This document shows, piece by piece, positions 8,383-16,357 of a DNA stretch of 24,396 nucleotides. Below the pieces are notes generated by a model, which was not told the origin of the DNA, did no database searches, and saw only the letters and a list, made by a program, of their open reading frames with translations. The translations under genes were made by a program, and so were the position numbers. Origin of the DNA: Deltaproteobacteria bacterium (GTDB lineage Bacteria; Desulfobacterota; UBA8473); assembly GCA_030623035.1 (NCBI GenBank), contig JAUXFK010000006.1:1-24396 (forward strand), read 5' to 3'. The stretch's first letter is position 1; every line of letters begins with the position of its first letter.

Positions 8383-10674
8383 TCATGAGGTTGCAAAATT
8401 CTTTGCCAATTCATTATCGATAACATATATGCATACCTCTTTTGTACCCTGTTCCGTATAGTAGTACTTTTTACTAAGGTTGTTCATGAGGAATGTGACA
8501 TCGTTTCTGATCTTTTTATCATAGGCCTTAAAATCCTCGCTGTCATAATCCTTAATCGCACGTCTAAAGTTTTCGTTCTCAAGAAACGGGTCAAGCACCT
8601 TTTCCTTTAGATGGTATTCGTATTGATCATGGAGCGTTTTATAGAGTTCCGTATCTTCAATGGATTTCCCCTCAACCATCATATCTTTGGTCAATGTCCT
8701 GGATGTATACTCTTTTTGAGTGGCCTCTCTAAACTTAATTCGTTTTTCTTTGTCAGTATCTGTACCGAGCAAACGGTCTTCAATGCCATTTAGAAAATCT
8801 TCTGTGATCTTTAATTTCTCTTTCGTAAAAGTGCAGGTCTCAACGTCTCCTACTTTAAAGTTGATTGCGAATATATAATTTTTTATGTCTTTGGAAATCT
8901 GTTCCTTGTTGTAATAATAGAGTGATTCTTTAACTTCCTGCAAGACCGTGTAGTTATACATACGACTTAGTGAATCTAAGAACCCTTCCGGCACTGATCC
9001 CTTCTGTTCTTTATCGAATTTAATAAAAAAATCATATACATTCGACATATTTATAAGCTTGTCATCCTTAACATAACGAGAATAAAAATCATTAAATATC
9101 CTGATGGAATCACGCCCGGAAAAGCCATGATCTCCCTCTTTTTCCGACTCAGCAATGATTTTCCGCCTCAGTTTTGCGGTTAATTTCTTTCTGTCTTCTT
9201 CTGTAAGCCATGTGGGGATATAACCTGTATAAAGTTCCATTTTTAGAAGATGTAAGTTCTCATCACAATAGAGACTGTATTTCCTCGGAGTGTCGATCCA
9301 TTCCAACATGGCTTCTGATTTGATGTTCAAACGGGTCGAGAGAATAACCCTGGCAAAATTGTGTATAACCCTGGGCAGAAAGCGTTTATCAATATGTTTG
9401 CCAAAGATATTGCGATATATCTCTACCTCTGTTTTCAGATCCAAAACATAGGGTATATAGATATACTCAATGCGGTCTGAAAAAGACTGGAAATCCTCTA
9501 TATTCTTCTTGTCTTCGGGGTTCATAAGGGCAATTAACAATGAATTCACATTTTCCTCAATATCTTCCACTTTATGCAAACCCTCACTGATAATATTATG
9601 TAGCTCGATCAAACGTTCTGTGTTATGGGACTTGATATCCATAAGAGCATATACTCCGTTGTTTGTCTTTGCATACGTGGAAAAGATGTATTTTACCTGA
9701 TTGCTGTCTTTCAAAAGACTGTGAATCCTATTTTGCAGCATTTCATTTCTTAATATATTTTGTTTGATGGGTTTGTCACCTGGGTTGAAGACACTGATGC
9801 CTTCTCCGAGCCGCCTGTTGAACAGGTAGGGTTGTGCATATAACATCTTGTAAACTTCTTGGGGGTTCTTTAACGCATTATGAAGAGCCAGATACAGGGA
9901 ACTGCAGATAGTGCAGGGATTGTCTTTAAAGACCCATTCGTATTCTTTCTCGGTGAAAAGTTTCCATTTAAATTCATCATTATCGAATAACATATCAAAA
10001 AAAACTCTGCGGAGATTTTTGGGTATCATCAAAATAGGGTTGTCATGGCTGGGGCAGGGTACTTCAATGTAACCGTCAGTTGTATTCATAATATCCTGTC
10101 GTTGTAAAAGACCATTCTCATCCTCCGGAGAAATCTCCAATACTTGACACAACTTTGTAAGTAAAGGATTGATATCATTTCTTGAGAAATTGCCCAATAA
10201 TCTCGAATCCAACTTCCAGACCACTTCAAAACGCAAGCCTTCTCTCGTGTTTGCGTATTCTTCAAATTTCATCAGTAGATTGTTCAAAAATGTACTCTTC
10301 CCACAGCCTGGAGGACCTTCAAAGATATATATCTTGTTTTGCTGTGCACCTTGCTTCAATGCTTCTGCCTGTTTTATTAGCCTGTTGGCAAAGAGTCTAT
10401 CTGCAAAAAAAGGGTGGTCCGCGCCATAGACAAACAGCCTGGAGCAATCATAGTCGATAAAGCGAACCGACTCGGGGTCATCCAGATACTCATCTATTCC
10501 TTCATCTACGTAATTTTTGATCATATCATGAAAGATCTGAAAAACATTGCGAATTACTGTTGAAGGCTTTTCATGAAGTAATTTAATGAATTCTTCAAAT
10601 GGTATGGGTGCGATTCGATCCGGTTCACCCACACAACGATTGAGAAATTGTAAAGCTTCTTCGATCTTTTCCAT
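8383..10674 (-). CDS. PrkA-like AAA+ protein, divergent second copy
   Basis: A 763-residue protein related to PrkA/YeaG, a family described as serine protein kinases and, in Bacillus, as an AAA+ protease. It has a Walker A motif EGPPGCGKST (about 119-128), a sensor-like stretch LLIALMNPED, and the long helical C-terminal half typical of the family, rich in Lys and Glu. It is longer than E. coli YeaG. It also has C-P-S-H (207-210) and C-T-I-C (254-257), a possible zinc site that the other PrkA in this cluster lacks. The gene lies 60 bases after spoVR and 39 bases before alanine dehydrogenase. Similarity to the upstream PrkA is limited, so this is an old paralogue and not a recent tandem duplication. 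Family assignment is confident, biochemical activity is not. Confidence 0.82.
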   Translation of the reverse strand: MEKIEEALQFLNRCVGEPDRIAPIPFEEFIKLLHEKPSTVIRNVFQIFHDMIKNYVDEGIDEYLDDPESVRFIDYDCSRLFVYGADHPFFADRLFANRLIKQAEALKQGAQQNKIYIFEGPPGCGKSTFLNNLLMKFEEYANTREGLRFEVVWKLDSRLLGNFSRNDINPLLTKLCQVLEISPEDENGLLQRQDIMNTTDGYIEVPCPSHDNPILMIPKNLRRVFFDMLFDNDEFKWKLFTEKEYEWVFKDNPCTICSSLYLALHNALKNPQEVYKMLYAQPYLFNRRLGEGISVFNPGDKPIKQNILRNEMLQNRIHSLLKDSNQVKYIFSTYAKTNNGVYALMDIKSHNTERLIELHNIISEGLHKVEDIEENVNSLLIALMNPEDKKNIEDFQSFSDRIEYIYIPYVLDLKTEVEIYRNIFGKHIDKRFLPRVIHNFARVILSTRLNIKSEAMLEWIDTPRKYSLYCDENLHLLKMELYTGYIPTWLTEEDRKKLTAKLRRKIIAESEKEGDHGFSGRDSIRIFNDFYSRYVKDDKLINMSNVYDFFIKFDKEQKGSVPEGFLDSLSRMYNYTVLQEVKESLYYYNKEQISKDIKNYIFAINFKVGDVETCTFTKEKLKITEDFLNGIEDRLLGTDTDKEKRIKFREATQKEYTSRTLTKDMMVEGKSIEDTELYKTLHDQYEYHLKEKVLDPFLENENFRRAIKDYDSEDFKAYDKKIRNDVTFLMNNLSKKYYYTEQGTKEVCIYVIDNELAKNFATS

Positions 10675-10734
10675 AACTCATACCCTGACCCGGACAAGCC
10701 GGAATAAAAGATAATACTCGGTAGTTTTTAAAGT

Positions 10735-12393
10735 TTAGATTGTCTCCTTGGAAAGTTTTCTATCTTTCATGGTATACAAAACCCGTTGCCACTTAATACC
10801 AGGCTCGTCACTTTCTTCTTGTACCGCTTGCGCTTGAGGATACATGAAAGTGGGATATTGCCCTTGTGGAGGGGCCGGGGCAGCGACCTCGCTCGTTTCC
10901 AACTGAACTGTCCCCCCCCAGAGATATTCAATCCCCATCATGGTGTTGGCTATAAACTCATTTACCAGGGGTTTCTCCTCAAAACGATGGTTTAGATAGA
11001 GTGTGTTGTTTTGATTTTTTTCCTTATCTATTTCAATATATGGCGGATGATACAATGAGTCCAATAATACCTTTCGGTAATCTTCTAACTTTCGGCTCTT
11101 TATATAATACTCATAAACCATCTTATCCCGATTCAGCCTCATGCCCGTAACAAACAGTTTGTTCCGTGTGGCAAAATCCTGATCAAGGAAGCTATTGATA
11201 AACATAGAATCACAGTAGTTTTCTCGAACTTTAAAGATAAATTCTCGCCCCTGTTTTGTATCCTTATCAAATCTATCCCGTTCATTGACATCATAAATCC
11301 GCTGAAATATCTCGTTGTATTTGCCCTTATCAACCATTTCCTCTATGTAATAAAATAAACGCATTCCCAATGCATAAGGGTTCAACCCAACCCGGGGGAT
11401 TGAGGTAATCCCGGCGTTTAGCCTTGCAAATTCAACTTCGTGTCCCTTGATACGATCATCCAATAAGAAAAGGGTTTCATGCCAGTAACTTGCCCATCCT
11501 TCATTCATGATTTTTGTACGGATCTGTGGCTGGAAGAAGAGGGATGTATTGCGCACTATCTGTAAAATGGATTTAATCCACTTGTTTTCCTCCTTATTGA
11601 GGAATTCAGAGTGCTCCATCAAGAACTGTATAATGTCCTCTTTCCCTTCGGGTTTCTTTTCAAGGCTTTTTCGAAAAAGCTCTTTATTTTCAGGATGTTT
11701 CAACTCCACTTCTGAAAAGAAAATCTGTTCTCCCCGTTCTTTATATTTCTTCATGCAATCATTGTATCTTTCTATTTCCTTGATATATTCATGTATACTC
11801 AGCTTATTGATGGTTTGTATAAATACATCAAAGTAAAAATTCAGGCGTTTCGATGATGTCTCTGCTACTGAATGACTCAAGCGTGACAGTTCGCTATGAT
11901 ACCCCGCAAGATTATCGACTCCACGGGCAAATTCAATAACATAATCCACCCATCTTCCATTTTGTGACCTAAGTCTGGCAATCTCCCGTTTGTCTGAAAG
12001 AGCCTGCCCTGTAAAATCGTAATCCCAGGTATGGCGATAGTATAGATTATTCTGGAAGAAATCGATGTGTGCCAGTACATGGTAGAAGATCATCACGTTT
12101 AACCAGTCCGGGTTATTATCATTGTAAAAAGAGATCGCCGGTCTGGTATTAATAACGGTTTCATATGGGTTAACAGGATAAAGTTCATACTTGCCCTTTT
12201 CTTTGAGGACCTCTACATCATGAACCCAGTAATCGTAAAGCGTAGGAATCATTACTTTGGGTGTCAATTCCAGCAGGTCTCGGTTGGTCACAATATATTC
12301 CAGCGTCTCGTCATGGAAACGAAGACCCATTTTCCTTGCTCTCTCCTTGCATCCCTCCATGATTTTTTTCGTATGCTGATCGATTAATTCCAT
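10735..12393 (-). CDS. spoVR: SpoVR/YcgB family protein
   Basis: A 552-residue soluble protein of the SpoVR family, named for a Bacillus spore-cortex gene but widespread in non-sporulating bacteria (YcgB in E. coli). Its molecular function is not established. Conserved features are the N-terminal NPYETVINTRPAISFYNDNN region, FYHVLAHIDFFQNN (about residues 104-117), EGWASYWHETLFLLDDR and GLNPYALGMRLFYYIEE. The His- and Glu-rich motifs hint at a metal site, but that is inference. The start is supported by AAGGAAAAGAAG directly before the ATG. It lies 45 bases after the DUF444 gene and 60 before the second prkA-like gene. The recurrent neighbourhood PrkA-DUF444-SpoVR is the strongest clue to function, suggesting one complex or pathway. 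No spore-formation genes are visible here. Confidence 0.92.
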   Translation of the reverse strand: MELIDQHTKKIMEGCKERARKMGLRFHDETLEYIVTNRDLLELTPKVMIPTLYDYWVHDVEVLKEKGKYELYPVNPYETVINTRPAISFYNDNNPDWLNVMIFYHVLAHIDFFQNNLYYRHTWDYDFTGQALSDKREIARLRSQNGRWVDYVIEFARGVDNLAGYHSELSRLSHSVAETSSKRLNFYFDVFIQTINKLSIHEYIKEIERYNDCMKKYKERGEQIFFSEVELKHPENKELFRKSLEKKPEGKEDIIQFLMEHSEFLNKEENKWIKSILQIVRNTSLFFQPQIRTKIMNEGWASYWHETLFLLDDRIKGHEVEFARLNAGITSIPRVGLNPYALGMRLFYYIEEMVDKGKYNEIFQRIYDVNERDRFDKDTKQGREFIFKVRENYCDSMFINSFLDQDFATRNKLFVTGMRLNRDKMVYEYYIKSRKLEDYRKVLLDSLYHPPYIEIDKEKNQNNTLYLNHRFEEKPLVNEFIANTMMGIEYLWGGTVQLETSEVAAPAPPQGQYPTFMYPQAQAVQEESDEPGIKWQRVLYTMKDRKLSKETI

Positions 12394-12438
12394 CTTCTTT
12401 TCCTTACGATGCAGGGTATGTGTAGGGCCTAATATCTC

Positions 12439-13839
12439 TTACCCTGCTTGTGAGATGAGTTTCTTAATACCCTCAATCAAACGCGGTTCATCTGAATCCT
12501 CTTTCATGACATCCAGGCGAAGCAAATCAGGATTTTTTTCCAATAATCCTGAATTTTTAATGTATTTTTCAACCTCAGTGCCGCCATCTGTTCCGTACAT
12601 GTGTTCAGCAATGGTTATCCCTGTCCTGTTGGAATAGGTCAACATCTTCTCTATTTCAGGAATGGCCTCTTTTCCGTCTGTGTCCCAATCATCCCCGTCT
12701 GTACCATAAAAAACATAAATATTATAATCCTGGGCAAGGTTTTCATTTTCCACGATTTTGTTAGCCAGTTGAAAGGCGGAACTCACCTTTGTGCCACCAG
12801 CAACTCTTGAATTATAATACGTATAAAAATCCTTGACCTCTGTTGCCTCTGTGTCATGAAGGATAAAACGGCATTCTACCCGTTTCTCATACTGGTACAA
12901 AAGCCAGCTATAGACCAAAACGTGCTGGGTCACCACTAGTTCGGTGGCTTTGCCTTGCATAGAACCAGAGTAATCCCTCATAAAAAAAATCAGGGCCTGG
13001 GACTCGTATTTTTTTTCTCGAGAAAGGATCCTGTATATCTTGTCCTTCGGAGAGATGAGAAAACGGCTGGGATCAATATCTCCTATATCCGGAATATTCC
13101 CAAGGCTGATATTGGTCTCAACAATTTTTTTAAGTGTGGCCTTTTTATCGAGAAACTGGCCAACCCCCCGGTTTCTGTCGGTCATATCATAGGTGTAGTG
13201 GGAGAAAAAGCGCTTTTTGCCCTTGTCTTTGATGTTGGGAAGTTCAAACTGCTCCGAGAGTATTCTGCCCAGATCATACGCACTCGATTCCACCTCATGG
13301 GGGCCTCCACTTCCTTCACCCGGACCGGTTCCCGACCCATTTTCCTCATGGACAGGTTGTTCCCCAATAATTTCTCCCTCCTCGCCTTCTCCGGCTCCAC
13401 CTGCAACAGGCTCTTCTTCTGAAGGATCAAAGTGTATATCGTGTAAGAATTTTTCCTCGACTGTGGTAGGGACAACTACTATCTTTTCCTTTCCTCCCCT
13501 TCCCGGTTTGATCAACCGTCCTACGCGTATCTTTCGTGGGAATCCGTCTTTTTCTCTCTGGTTGTCCCGTTCAAGCAGTTCATCTAAGGATTGAAGCGAA
13601 TTTGAAGATAATCCTCGTAGTGTTGGCATTGACTGCAAGGTGGAAAAGTCATTGTATTCGTATATGTCATCTGAGCGACGAAAGGGTGCTTTGGATTCTT
13701 TGTCCATGGTTCTCGATGATTCAGTAGGGATTTCATGGATGCCATCGTCTTGCAACTCCTTGAGAATCTTCCTCTCTCTCTCGGAGTCAATACCCCTTTC
13801 TTTAATTGTATTGAAAAAAATCAGCAATTTTGGATTCAT
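12439..13839 (-). CDS. yeaH: DUF444 / YeaH family protein with von Willebrand A-like domain
   Basis: A 466-residue protein of the YeaH (DUF444) family, the regular partner of PrkA. The C-terminal half carries a vWA-type fold with a metal-ion-dependent adhesion site: RDYSGSM (DxSxS at 289-293), the Thr in GGTKVSS, and the Asp-rich GTDGDDWD. This suggests Mg2+-dependent protein binding, as in the MoxR AAA+/vWA pairs. The N-terminal third is basic and is followed by a low-complexity Gly/Glu linker (about 140-185). The start has GTAGGGAAGT just before the ATG. It is 6 bases after the first prkA gene, so translational coupling is likely. By analogy with AAA+/vWA pairs it may act as an adaptor or substrate presenter for one or both PrkA proteins. 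That is inference. Confidence 0.92.
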   Translation of the reverse strand: MNPKLLIFFNTIKERGIDSERERKILKELQDDGIHEIPTESSRTMDKESKAPFRRSDDIYEYNDFSTLQSMPTLRGLSSNSLQSLDELLERDNQREKDGFPRKIRVGRLIKPGRGGKEKIVVVPTTVEEKFLHDIHFDPSEEEPVAGGAGEGEEGEIIGEQPVHEENGSGTGPGEGSGGPHEVESSAYDLGRILSEQFELPNIKDKGKKRFFSHYTYDMTDRNRGVGQFLDKKATLKKIVETNISLGNIPDIGDIDPSRFLISPKDKIYRILSREKKYESQALIFFMRDYSGSMQGKATELVVTQHVLVYSWLLYQYEKRVECRFILHDTEATEVKDFYTYYNSRVAGGTKVSSAFQLANKIVENENLAQDYNIYVFYGTDGDDWDTDGKEAIPEIEKMLTYSNRTGITIAEHMYGTDGGTEVEKYIKNSGLLEKNPDLLRLDVMKEDSDEPRLIEGIKKLISQAG

Positions 13840-13845
13840 ACTTCC

Positions 13846-15909
13846 CTACTTCTCATCCTCCTGTGTACAGAAATACTCAATGGTTTTCTGTGCGCATGTC
13901 TTACAATAGTTGAGCTTATTCCGCATTGTATCGACCATTCGGTCATAAAGCTTCTGGTTTTCTTCATTTGTACGGTTGGCCAGAGCACCGATAAGGCTCC
14001 CTGCCCCTGCGATATCAGATTTAAGCCGAACATCAGTGACGGCCTTGACCAGTTCCAGGTTGTCCATGAAATCATAGTTTGGATCAATTGAGAGCTTCTG
14101 GCCGTAAATCTTACGAATTGAGGTTCTGAATGTCTCTCTCTGTTCTTCTGTCTTAAGCCCAAGTCTCTCCTCAACACTCTTAATATAACGTTCATCGATT
14201 TTCATCGCCCTTAGTTCCCCGGTCTGAGGGTCTTTGTATTTCCACATCTTATCAGGCCCTAGATTCTCTGCATCAATACCTATGATCATATTCACATAGT
14301 TCATCACATCTTTTCGAATTGCGAGGGGCTCATCCATATATGCGTTGAACATCTCGGTCATGATACGTTCACGGTACAGGCCCTTTGCTGTTTTGATATC
14401 TTCTAGGTACTTGGTCCTGTCATTGGCCTCTGACACGTAGTCTAAGATTATCCGCTCAAGTGTCTTGAAAACGTCATAAGCAAACATACAACGCCCTTCA
14501 TTTGTTTCAGAACTTTCAAGCATCAGTTGTATGGCTCTGCCCAGGTTTCGCTGTCCCAGGCCTTTTTGCCCAAATCGGTTTGTTATCTCCGGATCCTGGT
14601 TAAGGGTGTCTATAACCTCGGCCAGGGTTTTGATACTCTTTTCTCCTGCAATTTCACCTGCTGCCAGTTTCATCGTCTCAATTGGAGTCAGTTTTTCAGA
14701 TCTCGGGAGACGGGTAAGAACGACTGCTATCGATGCAGCGTAATTAAGGTTAGGATCCTGGTGGAGATTTTCATTGTCAAGGGTCGTTTTGGTTTCATTT
14801 CCTATTGCATATGAGGTGAGCTTTTCTTGAAGTTTATAATCCGTATTGTGCGATACATAGGATATGCGACACCTATCTATAATTGGGGCCTCTTCCTTCT
14901 CAGACAAAAACCTGTTGAACTCAGAATTGTTACTCGTTGCAAGGATTAAAGTGTCGATAGGCCACTTGAAGCCATCAATTTCAATGTTACGGTTTTGGAT
15001 AACACCTAAATAAACCTGAACAAGATCCCTTTTGTTCTTGAATATCTCATCGCTGAAATGTATACCGCCACCTGCAACGCGTGCTAATGCACCGCGTTTA
15101 AGATCGAAACGATACGGATTATTCGTGTCGGTTATATGGAGCAACCGCTGGATCGACTCTTCTCCTAAAAGATCAACTGATGATGATGTGATTTTATCTT
15201 TTGCCGGATATTTTCCTGTAACTGTTCCCATGCTTTCAATTAGCGGAACCGGAATAATCTCGACAAAATTCAACATATCATCCATATTGCCATTGGTAAA
15301 ATTACGAATATCGTTCCATATATATGCACTGCATGCGCCTAAGGGACGATAGTTTTCGTAGAGTTTTTCTACTTCACTCTCAGGAAATCCGATATTTTTT
15401 ATAAGAAAATCTTTGTTTTCTTCCGTTTCTTCAAAGAGGTTCATCGCCAGGATCATAGGGTCTTCGTAGGTCTGGGACTCAATGGTGGTGATTCTTCCAT
15501 AACTACCAAGTTTATCCAAGCTATTGAGGCGAAAGGTGTATTTGCGGTTTTTTTCCTTAGCTAGAAAACTTCGATATCTGGCACAGAGAAATTCAATAAA
15601 AAATGTTTTACCATTCCCAGGCTCTCCAACGAGGACAAAAGCCATTTCCTTGGATGAACCACCTTCAGCAGCATCTTTAACAAAAGATACAAAACTGTTG
15701 ATTTCATCATACATGCCAATAATATGCTTTTCCCCACTGCCGAAGATATTGTAACTGTAAGTTGTTACTCCTTTTACGACAACCTTTTCAAGCCCACTCT
15801 CCAGGATCATCCTTGCAATGCTTTGAAAGGCATTTTCAAAGCATCGTTGCCTCTTTTTTACGGCAGTCAAATGCTGTTTAAGGGTCTGTTTCTCTTTTTT
15901 ATTCGTCAT
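13846..15909 (-). CDS. prkA: PrkA/YeaG family AAA+ protein (serine protein kinase family)
   Basis: First gene of the minus-strand cluster. It has a Walker A GEPGNGKTFF (about residues 95-104) and the PrkA-type stretch GGGIHFSDEIFKNKRDLVQ, which fits the Walker B region of YeaG. This is followed by ILATSNNSEFNRF, a sensor-1-like segment in the position where YeaG has a similar Asn-Ser-Glu motif, and then LPRSEKLTPIETMKLA and a helical C-terminal domain. Length is about 687 residues. An in-frame TTG at 15942 would add 11 residues, but the ATG at 15909 has a strong GGGGGGT four bases upstream and is preferred. In E. coli the yeaG-yeaH pair is induced on nitrogen starvation. The sequence does not show whether this protein acts as a kinase, a protease or an unfoldase. 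Confidence 0.9.
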   Translation of the reverse strand: MTNKKEKQTLKQHLTAVKKRQRCFENAFQSIARMILESGLEKVVVKGVTTYSYNIFGSGEKHIIGMYDEINSFVSFVKDAAEGGSSKEMAFVLVGEPGNGKTFFIEFLCARYRSFLAKEKNRKYTFRLNSLDKLGSYGRITTIESQTYEDPMILAMNLFEETEENKDFLIKNIGFPESEVEKLYENYRPLGACSAYIWNDIRNFTNGNMDDMLNFVEIIPVPLIESMGTVTGKYPAKDKITSSSVDLLGEESIQRLLHITDTNNPYRFDLKRGALARVAGGGIHFSDEIFKNKRDLVQVYLGVIQNRNIEIDGFKWPIDTLILATSNNSEFNRFLSEKEEAPIIDRCRISYVSHNTDYKLQEKLTSYAIGNETKTTLDNENLHQDPNLNYAASIAVVLTRLPRSEKLTPIETMKLAAGEIAGEKSIKTLAEVIDTLNQDPEITNRFGQKGLGQRNLGRAIQLMLESSETNEGRCMFAYDVFKTLERIILDYVSEANDRTKYLEDIKTAKGLYRERIMTEMFNAYMDEPLAIRKDVMNYVNMIIGIDAENLGPDKMWKYKDPQTGELRAMKIDERYIKSVEERLGLKTEEQRETFRTSIRKIYGQKLSIDPNYDFMDNLELVKAVTDVRLKSDIAGAGSLIGALANRTNEENQKLYDRMVDTMRNKLNYCKTCAQKTIEYFCTQEDEK

Positions 15910-15993
15910 CTTACCCCCCATATTCATTTTGAAAAGAATCAATTAAAGTATTATTTTAGCCTTATGAAACAGAAAGCACTGGCCAAGCTCTGC

Positions 15994-16049
15994 GCCTGCC
16001 CCGTGGAATTTCGCCTTGCGAACCCCTACGGGGATTCGACAGGGCGGGC
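15994..16049. repeat. 56-bp sequence with perfect-geometry three-way-junction fold
   Basis: Four consecutive segments with no unpaired spacers make up this element. Outer arm GCCTGCCCCGTGGAAT (15994-16009) pairs with ATTCGACAGGGCGGGC (16034-16049) at 14 of 16 positions, including one G-T. Between the arms lie TTCGCCTTGCGAA (16010-16022), a 5-bp stem with 3-base loop, and CCCCTACGGGG (16023-16033), a 4-bp stem with 3-base loop. It is GC-rich in an AT-rich spacer, upstream of prkA. It could be a REP/MITE-type element or act in RNA. The strand of action is unknown. Confidence 0.6.
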
Positions 16050-16059
16050 ATATTCTTCT

Positions 16060-16209
16060 GGGGTCAGGCTCAGATTTTAATCCTCGAAATATGTCAATAT
16101 ATTACTGCTTGCCCTGTGAAATGCGAAGCCATATTTCTATGGGGTGGTTAAAATCTTCGCCTTCCTTGACCTTGAACAAAATTGTTCATTCTGGATGGAC
16201 ACTAATTAA
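16060..16209. repeat. dispersed repeat copy A, with TTAGTGTCCATCCAG-type end
   Basis: Contains GGGGTCAGGCTCAGATTTTA (16060-16079) and, from 16144, a 60-base stretch ending in CTGGATGGACACTAA. A nearly identical run (from GTGGTTAAAATCTTCGCCTT) recurs at 24349-24396, and the terminal part also recurs at 17765-17803. The reverse complement of the end, TTAGTGTCCATCCAG, also matches 24250-24263 and, more loosely, 23561-23575. Phrases like GGGGTCAGGCTC are familiar from the flanks of REP-associated (IS200-like) transposase remnants, but no transposase is present here. The end includes an inverted repeat GAACAAAATTGTTC (16174-16187). Confidence 0.65.
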
Positions 16210-16357
16210 ATAACGCAAATTATATACCATATCAGATAAAATACAGTGAAAATATACATTATTTGCCAAGGCTATCGCAAGCTATACCTGTTTGTAAATA
16301 TCATATTTTAAATGACATCTGAAATGATGAATGGCCGTCCGTTCTTCATACAAGTCG

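Noticed and set aside
13217..13594. A 125-codon plus-strand frame opposite the DUF444 gene, rich in Ser and Pro
   Set aside because: It mirrors the low-complexity Gly/Glu linker of the DUF444 protein on the other strand. The Ser/Pro richness is a by-product of that linker.
15943..16000. A sigma-54 promoter (TTGGCC region) before prkA
   Set aside because: The GG and GC elements are not at the required 10-base spacing. A TAAAAT -10-like box at about 15951-15956 exists but has no matching -35.
15943..16357. A CRISPR array in the repeat-rich spacer
   Set aside because: The repeats are not regularly spaced, differ in length and have no unique spacers of constant size.
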